Source: Pseudochelatococcus sp050946405
GTDB lineage: Bacteria > Pseudomonadota > Alphaproteobacteria > Rhizobiales > Beijerinckiaceae
Length of the DNA stretch: 64,000 nt
NCBI RefSeq assembly: GCF_050946405.1
Contig: NZ_JBMNUS010000001.1
Span: 372,001-436,000 of the forward strand
Direction of reading: 5' to 3'
The notes below the pieces were generated by a model, which was not told the DNA's origin, ran no database searches, and saw nothing but the letters and a program-made list of their open reading frames with translations. Of this stretch, positions 41,282-50,102 are shown in pieces; within the stretch, counting starts at the first letter, position 1, and every line of letters starts with the position of its first letter. Both the position numbers and the translations under genes were made by a program.

Positions 41282-42621
41282 CACAGCACCCCCTTCAGGC
41301 CCGCGACGAGCGCGGCGCGGTCGTCGTCCGTGTTGATTTCCGTCGAGGCGACGAGCAGCAGATCGTCGAGCCCCGCATCCGGCAGCAGGCGCGACACCGG
41401 CACGCCGGCGAGAACGCCGCGCGCTGCGAGTTCCTCCACCACGGCCGCGGCCGGGCGCGGCAGCCGCACCGTGAATTCGTTGAAGAATGTGTCGTTCAGC
41501 ACCGCAACGCCGTCGATGCCGGCCAGCGTGTCGGCCAGCGCCACCGCGCCCGCGTGGTTGAGGCGCGCGAGCCGCCGCAGCCCCTCCGACCCCAGCAGCG
41601 TGGCGTGAATGGAGAAGGCGAGGGCGCAAAGGCCGGAATTGGTGCAGATATTCGACGTCGCCTTCTCGCGCCGGATGTGCTGCTCGCGCGCGGAAAGCGT
41701 CAGCACGAAGCCGCGCCGCCCTTGCGCGTCGAGCGTCTGCCCCGCGAGGCGGCCGGGCATCTGGCGCAGGTATTTCGTCCGCGTCGCGAACAGGCCGACG
41801 TAGGGACCGCCGAAGTTGAGCGCGTTGCCGATCGACTGCCCCTCGCCGACGACGATATCCGCCCCCATCGCGCCGGGCGGCGTGACGAGCCCGAGCGACA
41901 CCGCCTCCGTGACGACCGCCACCAGCAGCGCGCCGCGCGCATGCGCGGCCTCGGCCACGGTGCGCAGATCGCGCAGGTTGCCGAACACGTCCGGCGTCTG
42001 CACCACGACGCAGGAAGCGTCGTCGTCGATATGGGCGGCAAGGTCCTCGTCCGCCGCGACATCGGGCGGTAGCGCGACGGTCTCGTGGCCGCCGGGCGAC
42101 GAAACGGTGCGCACCACCGCCGCATAATGCGGATGCAGCCCGCCCGACAACACTGCCTTGCCGCGGCGGGTGACGCGGTGGGCCATCAGCACGGCTTCGG
42201 CGGTGGCGGTGGAGCCGTCGTACATCGAGGCGTTGGCGACTTCCATGCCGGTCAGCGCCGCCACCTGAGTCTGGAATTCGAAGAGCATTTGCAGGGTGCC
42301 CTGCGCGATCTCCGGCTGATAGGGCGTGTAGCTCGTCAGGAATTCCGACCGCTGGATGAGATGGTCGACCGTCGCCGGCACGTGATGGCGATAGGCGCCC
42401 GCTCCGAGGAAGAACGGCACCGAGCCGGCGGGCACGTTGCGGGCGGCCAGCGCGCGCAACCGGCGCTCGACGGCCAGCTCGCCCTGATGGCCCGGCAGCG
42501 GCAGGTCCCCCGCCAGCCGCACGTCGCGCGGGATGTCGGCGAACAGGTCGTCGACGGAATCGACGCCGATGCGCGCCAGCATCCCGGCGCGATCGGCATC
42601 GGACAGCGGAAGATAGCGCAT
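41281..42621 (-). CDS. gcvPA: Glycine decarboxylase (P protein) subunit 1
   Basis: A 446-residue N-terminal half of the split P protein. MRYLPLSDADRAGML is the typical start; SYTPYQPEIAQGTLQ, NASMYDGSTATAEA and TSNICTNSGLCALAF are family motifs. It pairs with GcvPB as a heterotetramer. Start ATG 42621. Confidence 0.95.
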   Translation of the reverse strand: MRYLPLSDADRAGMLARIGVDSVDDLFADIPRDVRLAGDLPLPGHQGELAVERRLRALAARNVPAGSVPFFLGAGAYRHHVPATVDHLIQRSEFLTSYTPYQPEIAQGTLQMLFEFQTQVAALTGMEVANASMYDGSTATAEAVLMAHRVTRRGKAVLSGGLHPHYAAVVRTVSSPGGHETVALPPDVAADEDLAAHIDDDASCVVVQTPDVFGNLRDLRTVAEAAHARGALLVAVVTEAVSLGLVTPPGAMGADIVVGEGQSIGNALNFGGPYVGLFATRTKYLRQMPGRLAGQTLDAQGRRGFVLTLSAREQHIRREKATSNICTNSGLCALAFSIHATLLGSEGLRRLARLNHAGAVALADTLAGIDGVAVLNDTFFNEFTVRLPRPAAAVVEELAARGVLAGVPVSRLLPDAGLDDLLLVASTEINTDDDRAALVAGLKGVL

Positions 42622-42676
42622 GGCGCAAACCTCTCTGGCGCGGCCCGAACCTTCCGGCGCGGCCGCCGTGATCGGA

Positions 42677-43057
42677 TCAGGCGAGGTCGCGGATGTAATC
42701 CGCGTAGGCGGCCTCGTCGAGCAGTTGCGTGAGTTCCGTCGGATCGGCCAGTTCGAGCCTGAAGAACCAGCCGTTGCCGAGCGGGTCCTCGTTGACGGTG
42801 GCGGGATTGTCCTCCAGCGCCGTGTTGACGGCGACCACCCGGCCGGAAGCCGGCGCGAATACCTCGCTCGCGGCCTTCACGCTCTCGACGACGGCGGCCT
42901 GCTCTCCGGCCTTGAGAACGCGCCCAACCTCGGGCAGCTCGACGAAAACCACGTCGCCGAGCGCGGATTGGGCGTGGTCGCTGATGCCGACGGTGGCGAC
43001 GGCGCCCTCATCGACGCGAATGTACTCGTGATCCCTGGTGTAGCGGATATCGCTCAT
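42677..43057 (-). CDS. gcvH: Glycine cleavage system H protein
   Basis: A 126-residue lipoyl carrier protein. The lipoylated residue is Lys61 in VVESVKAASEVFAPASG. The length is standard. It is 55 bases upstream of gcvPA and separated from gcvT by 147 bases that contain a palindromic repeat. Confidence 0.96.
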   Translation of the reverse strand: MSDIRYTRDHEYIRVDEGAVATVGISDHAQSALGDVVFVELPEVGRVLKAGEQAAVVESVKAASEVFAPASGRVVAVNTALEDNPATVNEDPLGNGWFFRLELADPTELTQLLDEAAYADYIRDLA

Positions 43058-43075
43058 GCTGCGCTCCGAAGGTTC

Positions 43076-43182
43076 CTAGAGCGTTTTCAAGCAAAGTGGA
43101 TACCGCTTTGCGTGAAGAAAACGCGTCAAGTCAATAAGATAGAGCATTTCGGTGTTTCAACGAAACGCCGAAATGCTCTAGC
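43076..43182. repeat. Double-hairpin interspersed repeat, copy A
   Basis: A 107-base element between gcvT and gcvH made of two palindromes. The first has outer arms GCGTTTTC/GAAAACGC and inner CAAAG/CTTTG pairs. The second has 12-bp arms AGAGCATTTCGG/CCGAAATGCTCT with inner GTTTC/GAAAC. An inverted, roughly 85-90% identical copy lies at 55692-55800. Chance frames through both copies translate to nearly the same string (IEHFGVSTK), which confirms homology and could mislead gene callers. Confidence 0.9.
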
Positions 43183-43204
43183 GGTTGGGTGGCGGCAGGC
43201 CGTG

Positions 43205-44332
43205 CTATCGCCGGTAGCCATGCGTGATGAAGGGCAGCGGCACGACGCTCGCCGGAATGACCTTGCCCCGCACGTCGAGCCCGATCGCCGTGCCGATGCC
43301 CGTGTAATCGCTGACGACGTAACCCATCGCGATCGGTCCGCTGACGGAAGGACCGAAGCCGCCCGAAGTAACCTCGCCGATGAGTTCGCCCTTGCCGTTG
43401 AGGACGGCCGTTCCCTCCCGCGCGGGCGTGCGCCCCTGCGGCAGGATGCCGACGCGCTTGCGCAGCGTGCCTTCCTCCAGCTCGGCCAGGATGCGGCGAT
43501 GGCCGGGAAAGCCGCCTTCCGCGCGCCGGCGCTTCGGAATCGACCAGGCGAGACCCGCCTCGACGGGCGAGGTCTCCTCGTTGATGTCGTGGCCGTAAAG
43601 GCACAGGCCGGCTTCGAGACGCAGCGAATCGCGCGCGCCGAGACCGACCGGCCGCACCTCCGGCTGGCCGGCGAGCACATCCCACAGCGCCACCGCCCGG
43701 TCGGCGACGACCGACAGTTCGAAACCGTCCTCGCCCGTATAGCCGGAGCGCGTCGCCGATACCTCGACACCCTCGATCCGCGCCTCCGCCGCGCCCATGA
43801 ACGGCAGATCCCGCAAGGCGGGGGCGAAACGGGCGAGCACGTCGGCGGAGAGCGGCCCCTGAAGCGCGACGAGCGCCCGGCCGGGATGCGGAATCAGCCG
43901 GACGTTCTCCGGCAGGTTGAGCGCGAGATGGCGGAAATCGGCCTCCTTGCGCGCCGCGTTGACGACGAGATACAGGCGCCCGTCCGCCGAAGGACCGGCG
44001 GCGCGGCTCACCATCAGATCGTCGATGATGCCGCCCTGCTCGTTGAGCAACTGCGTGTAGCGCTGACGGCCGGGCGCGAGGCCCAGGATGTCGGCCGGCA
44101 CGAGGGTCTCGATCGCGCGGGCGGTCGTTTCGTGATCCAGCCCGGCGAGCGTCGCCTGCCCCATGTGGGAGATGTCGAACAACCCCGCCGCCTCGCGCGT
44201 GTGACGGTGCTCGGCGATGATGCCCGCCGCATATTGCACGGGCAGCGAATAACCGGCGAACGCGACGAAACGGGCGCCCAGCGCCTGTTGCCGCTCGTGG
44301 AGCGGCGTGGTCAACAACCCGTCGGGCGTCAT
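43205..44332 (-). CDS. gcvT: Aminomethyltransferase (glycine cleavage T protein)
   Basis: A 375-residue T protein, releasing ammonia and forming methylene-tetrahydrofolate. Family motifs are FAGYSLPVQYAAGI, GLFDISHMGQ, NEQGGIIDDLMV (with the folate-region Asp) and GYTGEDGFEL. Start ATG 44332. It is downstream of a lipoprotein gene by 52 bases, too short a gap for a glycine riboswitch. Confidence 0.95.
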   Translation of the reverse strand: MTPDGLLTTPLHERQQALGARFVAFAGYSLPVQYAAGIIAEHRHTREAAGLFDISHMGQATLAGLDHETTARAIETLVPADILGLAPGRQRYTQLLNEQGGIIDDLMVSRAAGPSADGRLYLVVNAARKEADFRHLALNLPENVRLIPHPGRALVALQGPLSADVLARFAPALRDLPFMGAAEARIEGVEVSATRSGYTGEDGFELSVVADRAVALWDVLAGQPEVRPVGLGARDSLRLEAGLCLYGHDINEETSPVEAGLAWSIPKRRRAEGGFPGHRRILAELEEGTLRKRVGILPQGRTPAREGTAVLNGKGELIGEVTSGGFGPSVSGPIAMGYVVSDYTGIGTAIGLDVRGKVIPASVVPLPFITHGYRR

Positions 44333-44384
44333 CGCTTTCCCCTTTTCGTCTGTTCCGCGCCGCCCTCTCCGGGTCGGTGCTGTG

Positions 44385-44993
44385 CTATCGCCGCAGTGCG
44401 CCCAGGCCGATCTGGATCAGCACGCCGGACGTATCCTCCGGCAAGGGCAGCCCTTCTTCCACGATGCGCGTCAGGGCCTGCGCCTCACCCGCCGGGATGG
44501 TGACGGAAACCTGCCGGGTGCGGGTGGCGAGCACCGTGTTGTTGCGTCTGATGGCGATGTGGAGCGGCGTCGAGAACGTGCCGGGCCGGCCCGCCGGCCC
44601 GAGCAGCGCCAGCACTTCCACGCCCACGTTGACGGTATGCGTGCCGTCCGCGTGCGTGATGCACTCGCGCGCCGTGGTCCTGATCGCAAGCTGGTGACGC
44701 AGCTCGCGCCCCTCGCCGGAGCGGACGGCGGAGCCCCCTTCGAAAACGTCGAAGCGCGGGCAGATGACCTCTTCAGCGGGCACCTCCATTTCCGGCGGCA
44801 CGGTGGCGCCGCCGTAGAGCAGGAAGTTTTTCAGGGTGGAGCCGCCGGAATCGCCGCCGGAGGACTGGCAGCCGCCAAGCACCAGCGCGCCGCAGAGCAC
44901 GGCGGCGGGCAGGATGCGACGCAGCGCCGCCATGCCGGCTGCCTGCTTGCCGGCTGTCGTCTTGCGGAATGCGGGTGCACGGGTGTCGGTCAT
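44385..44993 (-). CDS. Predicted lipoprotein of unknown function
   Basis: A 202-residue protein with a lipobox (LVLGGC, Cys at about 42) after a hydrophobic stretch, so a periplasm-facing lipoprotein processed by LspA. The mature part contains two further Cys and is predicted to be beta-rich, with no recognised domain. ATG 44993 has GAGG 5-6 bases upstream; ATG 44933 would give a more typical signal peptide and could be the true start. Confidence 0.75.
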   Translation of the reverse strand: MTDTRAPAFRKTTAGKQAAGMAALRRILPAAVLCGALVLGGCQSSGGDSGGSTLKNFLLYGGATVPPEMEVPAEEVICPRFDVFEGGSAVRSGEGRELRHQLAIRTTARECITHADGTHTVNVGVEVLALLGPAGRPGTFSTPLHIAIRRNNTVLATRTRQVSVTIPAGEAQALTRIVEEGLPLPEDTSGVLIQIGLGALRR

Positions 44994-45134
44994 GGTTGCC
45001 TCGTCGATACTGCGGCAGGAAACTGCATAATGCGCCCGTTCGTCAACCGATCCCCGCGCACGAAATGACGTTCGGGGCAAAATGCGTCGCGGCGAAGCGA
45101 CGGACGCCCCGCCGTTCCGGTGCCCGACGACGGT

Positions 45135-45665
45135 TCAGGGCAGCGCATCGAACCCGGCGTTGAAGCCTCCGAGGGCGACCGGGATGCCGACGCCTTCCTC
45201 CGGCGTCTGGAACACGATGAAGGTGGCGGTCTTGCCCGCCTTCAACTGGCCGAGAAGCGTGTCGTCCATGACGACCTCGGCGATGCAGCCCGTGTTGAGG
45301 CAGCGCACGAAGCCGGCGCGGCCGACGTCGGTCTGGTCGATCTTGAGGCCGAGCCCGGCGGGCAGCAGCACGCCCAGCGGCGCGACGACGCGCAGCAGGC
45401 GGCTCTTGTTGTCGGCCGTCTTGAGAACGATTACGAGCAGGGTGATGTTCGGCCGGTCCTCGGCGGCGACGTTCTGGACCAGCGCGCATTGTTCACCGGC
45501 GGCGCCGGGCGGCGTCTCGCACCGCATCTGCCATTCGCCGTGCGTGGCGCGCACGACGCCCTGCGCTGCGGCCGGCGCGCCGGCGAGGCCGGCAGCCGTG
45601 CCGGCGACGGCGGCGGCCGTTACGATGCGGCGGAACATGCGCTTCACTTCCAACATGCGCTTCAT
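45135..45665 (-). CDS. Invasion-associated locus B (IalB) family protein
   Basis: A 176-residue exported protein. The signal peptide runs from about residue 12 to APAAAQ; the mature domain starts GEWQMRCET and has four Cys (two CxnC pairs, MRCET...EQCAL and VRCLNTGCIAE) as in IalB proteins, probably disulfide-bonded in the periplasm. The family is widespread in Rhizobiales and its role outside Bartonella is unclear. Three in-frame ATGs (45665, 45656, 45638) are possible starts; GAGGG precedes the first very closely. Confidence 0.82.
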   Translation of the reverse strand: MKRMLEVKRMFRRIVTAAAVAGTAAGLAGAPAAAQGVVRATHGEWQMRCETPPGAAGEQCALVQNVAAEDRPNITLLVIVLKTADNKSRLLRVVAPLGVLLPAGLGLKIDQTDVGRAGFVRCLNTGCIAEVVMDDTLLGQLKAGKTATFIVFQTPEEGVGIPVALGGFNAGFDALP

Positions 45666-46276
45666 TTCCCTCGGGTCTGGTTGCCTTGGATCTGACTGCC
45701 CCGTTCGTCGACACGAACCGCCGATACGAACCGCCGATACGAACCGCGCAGTCAACCGCATCCCGGCGTCTCGCGAGAGTGCCAGACATAGTGCCATTTC
45801 CCGCTTTCGTAAATTCGGGAAATGAGTCGGGCGGCGAAAACGGGTGGATCGTCGGTCGCATTTTCGCCCCGATGGCCGTCTTCGTGGGTGATTCGGCGTC
45901 CCCGGGACGGCTTTCCGACCCCGATCGGCCCGCGAAACGCACCGGAAGGCGGTGGCGGGGCATCCGCATCGGCATGGGACGTTCGCCCCGGCATGATGCG
46001 GCGCGCCTTGTTTTTCAACGATTCCAGAGTGGAATATCTCCGAACGCCGCGGCGCCGGCGGCGCGGTTTCCTCAAGCCGGTTGCGCCCGGCGCGCGGTTG
46101 TGTCTTTGATTACGCTCAAAAGTAGCTGCGCGGGAGGGCGGGTGATATTGTCGCTCGTGTGTCCCGCGCGGAAATTCGACATGATCGGGCTGCCGCGATG
46201 TCAGCCCGACGCGGGTTGGGAACCAGTCGGGTCGGGGCCGCGCCTCGCCGACATCAAGGGGAGCATCGGACGAACG
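45666..46276. other. Divergent spacer between ialB and the cox operon
   Basis: 611 bases without a supported gene; frames through it lack ribosome binding sites and known families. It must hold the promoters for ialB (leftward) and coxB (rightward). Apart from the 13-bp repeats at 45713-45746, no clear signal was found. Confidence 0.4.
45713..45746. repeat. 13-bp direct repeats upstream of ialB
   Basis: ACGAACCGCCGAT occurs twice in tandem and starts a third time (period 13), about 50 bases upstream of the ialB start. The arrangement resembles operator iterons. Confidence 0.7.
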
Positions 46277-47173
46277 ATGGGGAACACGTTTTTTCGTTTG
46301 CGGTCGCCGATGGCCCCGGTGAGGGGCCTTGCGGCCGTCGCGCGCGCGACGGCGGCGCCGGTCCCCGCGACGCTGCTCGCCTTCGCCGCCTTATCCGGCG
46401 CCAGTGCGCAGGCGGGCGTCGGACAGCCGTCGCCATGGCAGATCAGCCTCCAGACGCCGGTGACGGAAGTCGCCCACGCCATGCACGATTTCCACAATCT
46501 GTTGCTGTGGATCATCGGGCTGATCGTGGCCTTCGTCGCCGTGCTGCTGCTGATCGTGGTCTATCGCTTCAACGAGAAGGTCAATCCCAACCCCTCGCGC
46601 TTCTCGCACAACTCGTTGCTCGAGGTGGCGTGGACCGTGGTGCCGGTGCTGATCCTCGTGGTGATCGCCGTGCCGTCCTTCAAGCTGCTGCGCCAGCAAC
46701 TCGTGATTCCGCCGAGCGACATCACGGTGAAGGTGACGGCGCACCAGTGGTACTGGACTTATGACTATCCCGAGGATCAGGGCGGCTTCGGCTTCGATTC
46801 CAACTATATCCCGGAAGACCAGTTGCAGGAGGGGCAGCCTCGCCTGCTCGCCGTCGACAACGAACTGGTGTTGCCCGTCAACAAAACGGTGCGCGTGCAG
46901 GTGACGGCGGCCGACGTGATCCACGCCTTCGCCCTGCCGTCTTTCGGGCTCAAGATCGACGCCATTCCGGGGCGTCTGAACGAGACGTGGTTCCGGGCCG
47001 AGCGGGAAGGCGTCTATTACGGCCAGTGCTCGCTGATCTGCGGCCAGAATCATGCGTTCATGCCGATCGCCATCCGCATCGTCAGCGAGGAGCGCTATGC
47101 GGAATGGCTGGCCGAGGCTAAAACGCGGTTCGCGGCCGGCGACGGCGCGGTTCGGCTGGCTGCGTCGCGATAG
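46277..47173 (+). CDS. coxB: Cytochrome c oxidase subunit II
   Basis: A 298-residue aa3-type oxidase subunit II. Signal peptide to about ASAQA, two membrane helices (about 72-96 and 113-137), then the periplasmic CuA domain with HQWYW for electron entry. CuA ligands are present: His216, Cys251, Cys255, His259, Met262. The CuA loop reads CSLIC, so the Glu that normally sits between the cysteines (Glu198 in bovine numbering, a Mg ligand) is Leu253. ATG 46277 has a distant GGGGAG upstream, so the start is slightly uncertain. First gene of the cox operon. Confidence 0.95.
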   Translation: MGNTFFRLRSPMAPVRGLAAVARATAAPVPATLLAFAALSGASAQAGVGQPSPWQISLQTPVTEVAHAMHDFHNLLLWIIGLIVAFVAVLLLIVVYRFNEKVNPNPSRFSHNSLLEVAWTVVPVLILVVIAVPSFKLLRQQLVIPPSDITVKVTAHQWYWTYDYPEDQGGFGFDSNYIPEDQLQEGQPRLLAVDNELVLPVNKTVRVQVTAADVIHAFALPSFGLKIDAIPGRLNETWFRAEREGVYYGQCSLICGQNHAFMPIAIRIVSEERYAEWLAEAKTRFAAGDGAVRLAASR

Positions 47174-47312
47174 GATGGCGCGTTCGCCGCGGCGCCTGTC
47201 CGCCGGCGCATCGAATTTCTCAAGGGGGAACGGCGCCCGCTCACGGTTCGAGGCTTGAAGCCGAGGCCGGTCGGGTGCGCCGGGTGCGGTATATGCAAGG
47301 GGGAGCTCGACC

Positions 47313-48923
47313 ATGGCTTCTACGGTAACGGCGCATGAAGGTCATGCGCATCCGACGGGGTGGCGGCGCTGGGTGCTGTCGACCAACCACAAGGATATCG
47401 GCACGCTCTACCTTATCTTCGCGCTGAGCGCGGGGCTCGTGGGCGGGGCGCTGTCCATTCTGATGCGTCTCGAGTTGCAGTCCCCCGGCCTGCAAATCTT
47501 TTCCAACGGGCAGCTCTTCAACGTGGTCGTCACCGGCCACGGCCTGATCATGGTGTTCTTCGTCGTGATGCCGGCGCTGATCGGCGGCTTCGGCAACTGG
47601 TTCATCCCGATCATGATCGGCGCGCCGGACATGGCGTTTCCGCGCCTGAACAACATTTCGTTCTGGCTGCTGGTGGCGGCGTTCTCGCTGCTCGTGATCT
47701 CGATGTTCGTGCCGGGCGCGCCGGGCAGCCTCGGTTTCGGCGGCGGCTGGACGGCCTATCCGCCGCTTTCCGTCTCCGGCCATCCGGGGCCGTCGTTCGA
47801 CTTCGGCATCCTGGCGCTGCACGTCGCCGGCGCATCGTCGATCCTGGGCGCGATCAACTTCATCACCACCATCCTGAACATGCGCGCGCCGGGCATGACG
47901 CTGCACAAGATGCCGCTGTTCGCCTGGGGCATGCTGGTGACGGCGTTCCTGCTGCTGATCTCGCTGCCGGTGCTGGCCGGCGCCATCACGATGCTGCTGA
48001 CCGACCGCAACTTCGGCACGACCTTCTTCGATCCCGCCGGCGGCGGTGATCCGGTGCTCTACCAGCATCTGTTCTGGTTCTTCGGCCATCCCGAAGTCTA
48101 CATCATGATCCTGCCGGCATTCGGCGTCATCTCGCATATCGTCTCGACCTTCGCGCGCAAGCCGATCTTCGGCTATCTCGGCATGGCCTATGCGATGGTG
48201 GCGATCGGGGTGGTGGGCTTCATCGTCTGGGCGCACCATATGTATACGGTCGGCCTGTCGCTCGACACGCAGCGCTACTTCGTGTTCGCGACGATGGTGA
48301 TCGCGGTGCCGACCGGCATCAAGATCTTCTCGTGGATCGCGACGATGTGGGGCGGCTCGATCCGCTTCACCGCGCCGATGGTCTGGGCGATCGGGTTCAT
48401 CTTCCTGTTCACGGTGGGCGGCGTCACCGGCGTGGTGCTGGCCAACGCCGGCATCGACCGCGAACTGCACAACACTTATTATGTGATCGCTCACTTCCAC
48501 TACGTGCTGTCGCTCGGCGCGGTGTTCGGCATCTTCGCCGCCTGGTACTACTGGTTCCCGAAGATGTTCGGCTACGTGATCCCGGACTGGATCGGCCGGC
48601 TGCATTTCTGGATGGCCTTCGTCGGCGCCAACGTGCTCTTCTTTCCGATGCACTTTCTGGGCCTGGCCGGCATGCCGCGTCATTATGTCGACTATCCCGA
48701 CGCCTATGCGGGATGGCACTTCATCGCCTCGCTGGGCTCCTACATCTTCGCGCTGAGCCTTGGCGTGTTCTTCTACGGGCTGTGGGTCGCCTATTCCCGC
48801 AAGGAGCGCGCGGCGGACAATCCTTGGGGCGAGGGTGCGACGACGCTGGAATGGACGCTGTCGTCGCCGCCTCCGTTCCATCAGTTCGAAACCCTGCCGC
48901 GCATCTCGGGCGGCGGGCACTGA
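47313..48923 (+). CDS. coxA: Cytochrome c oxidase subunit I (aa3 type)
   Basis: A 536-residue catalytic subunit with twelve membrane helices. Heme a ligands His76 and His396, heme a3 ligand His394, CuB ligands His259, His308, His309, with Tyr263 placed for the His-Tyr crosslink. D-channel Asp106 and Glu261 and K-channel Lys337 (TGIKIFSW) are kept, so proton pumping of the A type is expected. The usual HDTYYV is HNTYYV here: the Mg ligand Asp (bovine Asp369) is Asn387. CoxB has a matching change. Confidence 0.97.
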   Translation: MASTVTAHEGHAHPTGWRRWVLSTNHKDIGTLYLIFALSAGLVGGALSILMRLELQSPGLQIFSNGQLFNVVVTGHGLIMVFFVVMPALIGGFGNWFIPIMIGAPDMAFPRLNNISFWLLVAAFSLLVISMFVPGAPGSLGFGGGWTAYPPLSVSGHPGPSFDFGILALHVAGASSILGAINFITTILNMRAPGMTLHKMPLFAWGMLVTAFLLLISLPVLAGAITMLLTDRNFGTTFFDPAGGGDPVLYQHLFWFFGHPEVYIMILPAFGVISHIVSTFARKPIFGYLGMAYAMVAIGVVGFIVWAHHMYTVGLSLDTQRYFVFATMVIAVPTGIKIFSWIATMWGGSIRFTAPMVWAIGFIFLFTVGGVTGVVLANAGIDRELHNTYYVIAHFHYVLSLGAVFGIFAAWYYWFPKMFGYVIPDWIGRLHFWMAFVGANVLFFPMHFLGLAGMPRHYVDYPDAYAGWHFIASLGSYIFALSLGVFFYGLWVAYSRKERAADNPWGEGATTLEWTLSSPPPFHQFETLPRISGGGH

Positions 48924-48985
48924 GGCAATTCCGGCGAGGGCGAATGCCGCTTTTGCGCCCGGCGTTGCGTCCTGACAGGGAGATG

Positions 48986-49022
48986 GGGCATATCCGCGTT
49001 TCGACGAAATGAGGATATGCCC
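48986..49022. repeat. Half copy of the double-hairpin repeat inside the cox operon
   Basis: GGGCATATCC/GGATATGCCC (10-bp arms) enclose a loop with GTTTCGACGAAAT. The central 33 bases match the second hairpin of copy B (55692-55800) at 27 of 33 positions. It lies between coxA and ctaB, directly before the first possible ctaB start. Confidence 0.75.
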
Positions 49023-49094
49023 TGAATGGGCCGGTCGTTGGCCGATCGGGTAAGTGACATGGCGCGGACAGGTGACTTGGCGCGGATAGGTGAC

Positions 49095-50102
49095 ATGGCG
49101 GTCGTGACGGACGGATGGGTGGAACGGGAGCGGGCGGCGGTTGCCCCGGCGGGCGAGCGGCCGCTCGTCTCGACAGGGAGCGTCGGGGATTTCGTCTCGC
49201 TGCTGAAACCGCGCGTCATGTCGCTGGTGGTGTTTACGGCGCTCGTCGGCATGCTCGTGGCGCCGGGGCATGTGAATCCCGTCGTGGGGGCGATCGCGCT
49301 GCTGGCGATCGCGGTGGGCGCGGGGGCGTCCGGTTGTCTCAACATGTGGTGGGACGCCGATATCGACGCTGTGATGACACGCACGCGCAACCGGCCGATT
49401 CCGGCCGGGCGCATCAGGCCGGACGAGGCGCTGACGTTCGGCATGATACTGGCGTGCGGCTCGGTGTTCGTGCTCGGCATCGCGACCAACTGGTTCGCCG
49501 CCGCCTTTCTGGCCTTCACGATCTTCTTTTATGCGGTCGTCTATTCCGTGTGGCTGAAGCGCGCGACGCCGCAGAACATCGTCATCGGCGGAGCGGCCGG
49601 CGCCTTTCCGCCGATGATCGGCGAGGCCGCCGTCACCGGCACGGTGAGCGTCGACGGGCTGGTGCTGTTCCTGATCATCTTCCTGTGGACGCCGCCGCAT
49701 TTCTGGGCGCTGGCGCTGGTCAAGTCGGACGATTACGCACGCGCGGGCGTGCCGATGATGCCCAATGTCGCCGGGCAGGAAGCGACGCGGTTGCAGATCC
49801 TGCTTTACACGCTCGTGCTGGTGCCGGTCGCGACGCTTCCGGTGTGGCTTGGAACGGGCGGGGCCATCTATGCGCTGGTGTCCGGTGTCGGCGGGGCCGG
49901 GATGCTCGCGCTGGCGTTCCGGCTCTGGCGCGCAGGCACGGCCGAGGGGCTGACGCAGGCGGGGGCGAAGACGGCCCGGCGGCTGTTCGGATTTTCGATC
50001 CTGTATCTTTTCCTGCTTTTTGCGGCATTGCTCGCGGAGCGGGTATCGGGCTTCAGCGTCTTCCTCGCCGGAGCCGGCGTCCTGCGGGGGGTGATGCCGT
50101 GA
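49095..50102 (+). CDS. ctaB: Protoheme IX farnesyltransferase (heme O synthase)
   Basis: A membrane prenyltransferase making heme O, the precursor of heme A for CoxA. The UbiA-type Asp-rich motif NMWWDADIDAVMTRTRNRP and the second motif YSVWLKRATPQNIVIGGAAGA are intact; about nine helices. Three starts are possible (49026, 49059, 49095; 335 residues from the last) because an 18-base unit containing GTGACATGGCG is repeated. 49095 is chosen since AGG lies at good spacing and the N-terminus then has the usual length. The stop overlaps coxF (GTGA). Confidence 0.94.
   Translation: MAVVTDGWVERERAAVAPAGERPLVSTGSVGDFVSLLKPRVMSLVVFTALVGMLVAPGHVNPVVGAIALLAIAVGAGASGCLNMWWDADIDAVMTRTRNRPIPAGRIRPDEALTFGMILACGSVFVLGIATNWFAAAFLAFTIFFYAVVYSVWLKRATPQNIVIGGAAGAFPPMIGEAAVTGTVSVDGLVLFLIIFLWTPPHFWALALVKSDDYARAGVPMMPNVAGQEATRLQILLYTLVLVPVATLPVWLGTGGAIYALVSGVGGAGMLALAFRLWRAGTAEGLTQAGAKTARRLFGFSILYLFLLFAALLAERVSGFSVFLAGAGVLRGVMP

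Noticed and set aside
44333..44384. Glycine riboswitch upstream of gcvT
   Set aside because: The gap to the previous gene is only 52 bases and shows no aptamer-like fold.
48300..48400. Apparent loss of the K-channel lysine in CoxA, because SIRFTAPM replaces the usual SIEFKTPM
   Set aside because: The functional K-channel lysine lies in TGIKIFSW just upstream and is kept (Lys337); the changed Lys is not the channel residue.
47241..49700. 819-codon leftward frame opposite coxA and ctaB
   Set aside because: Antisense to two certain genes, His/Arg/Gln-rich and without known domains.
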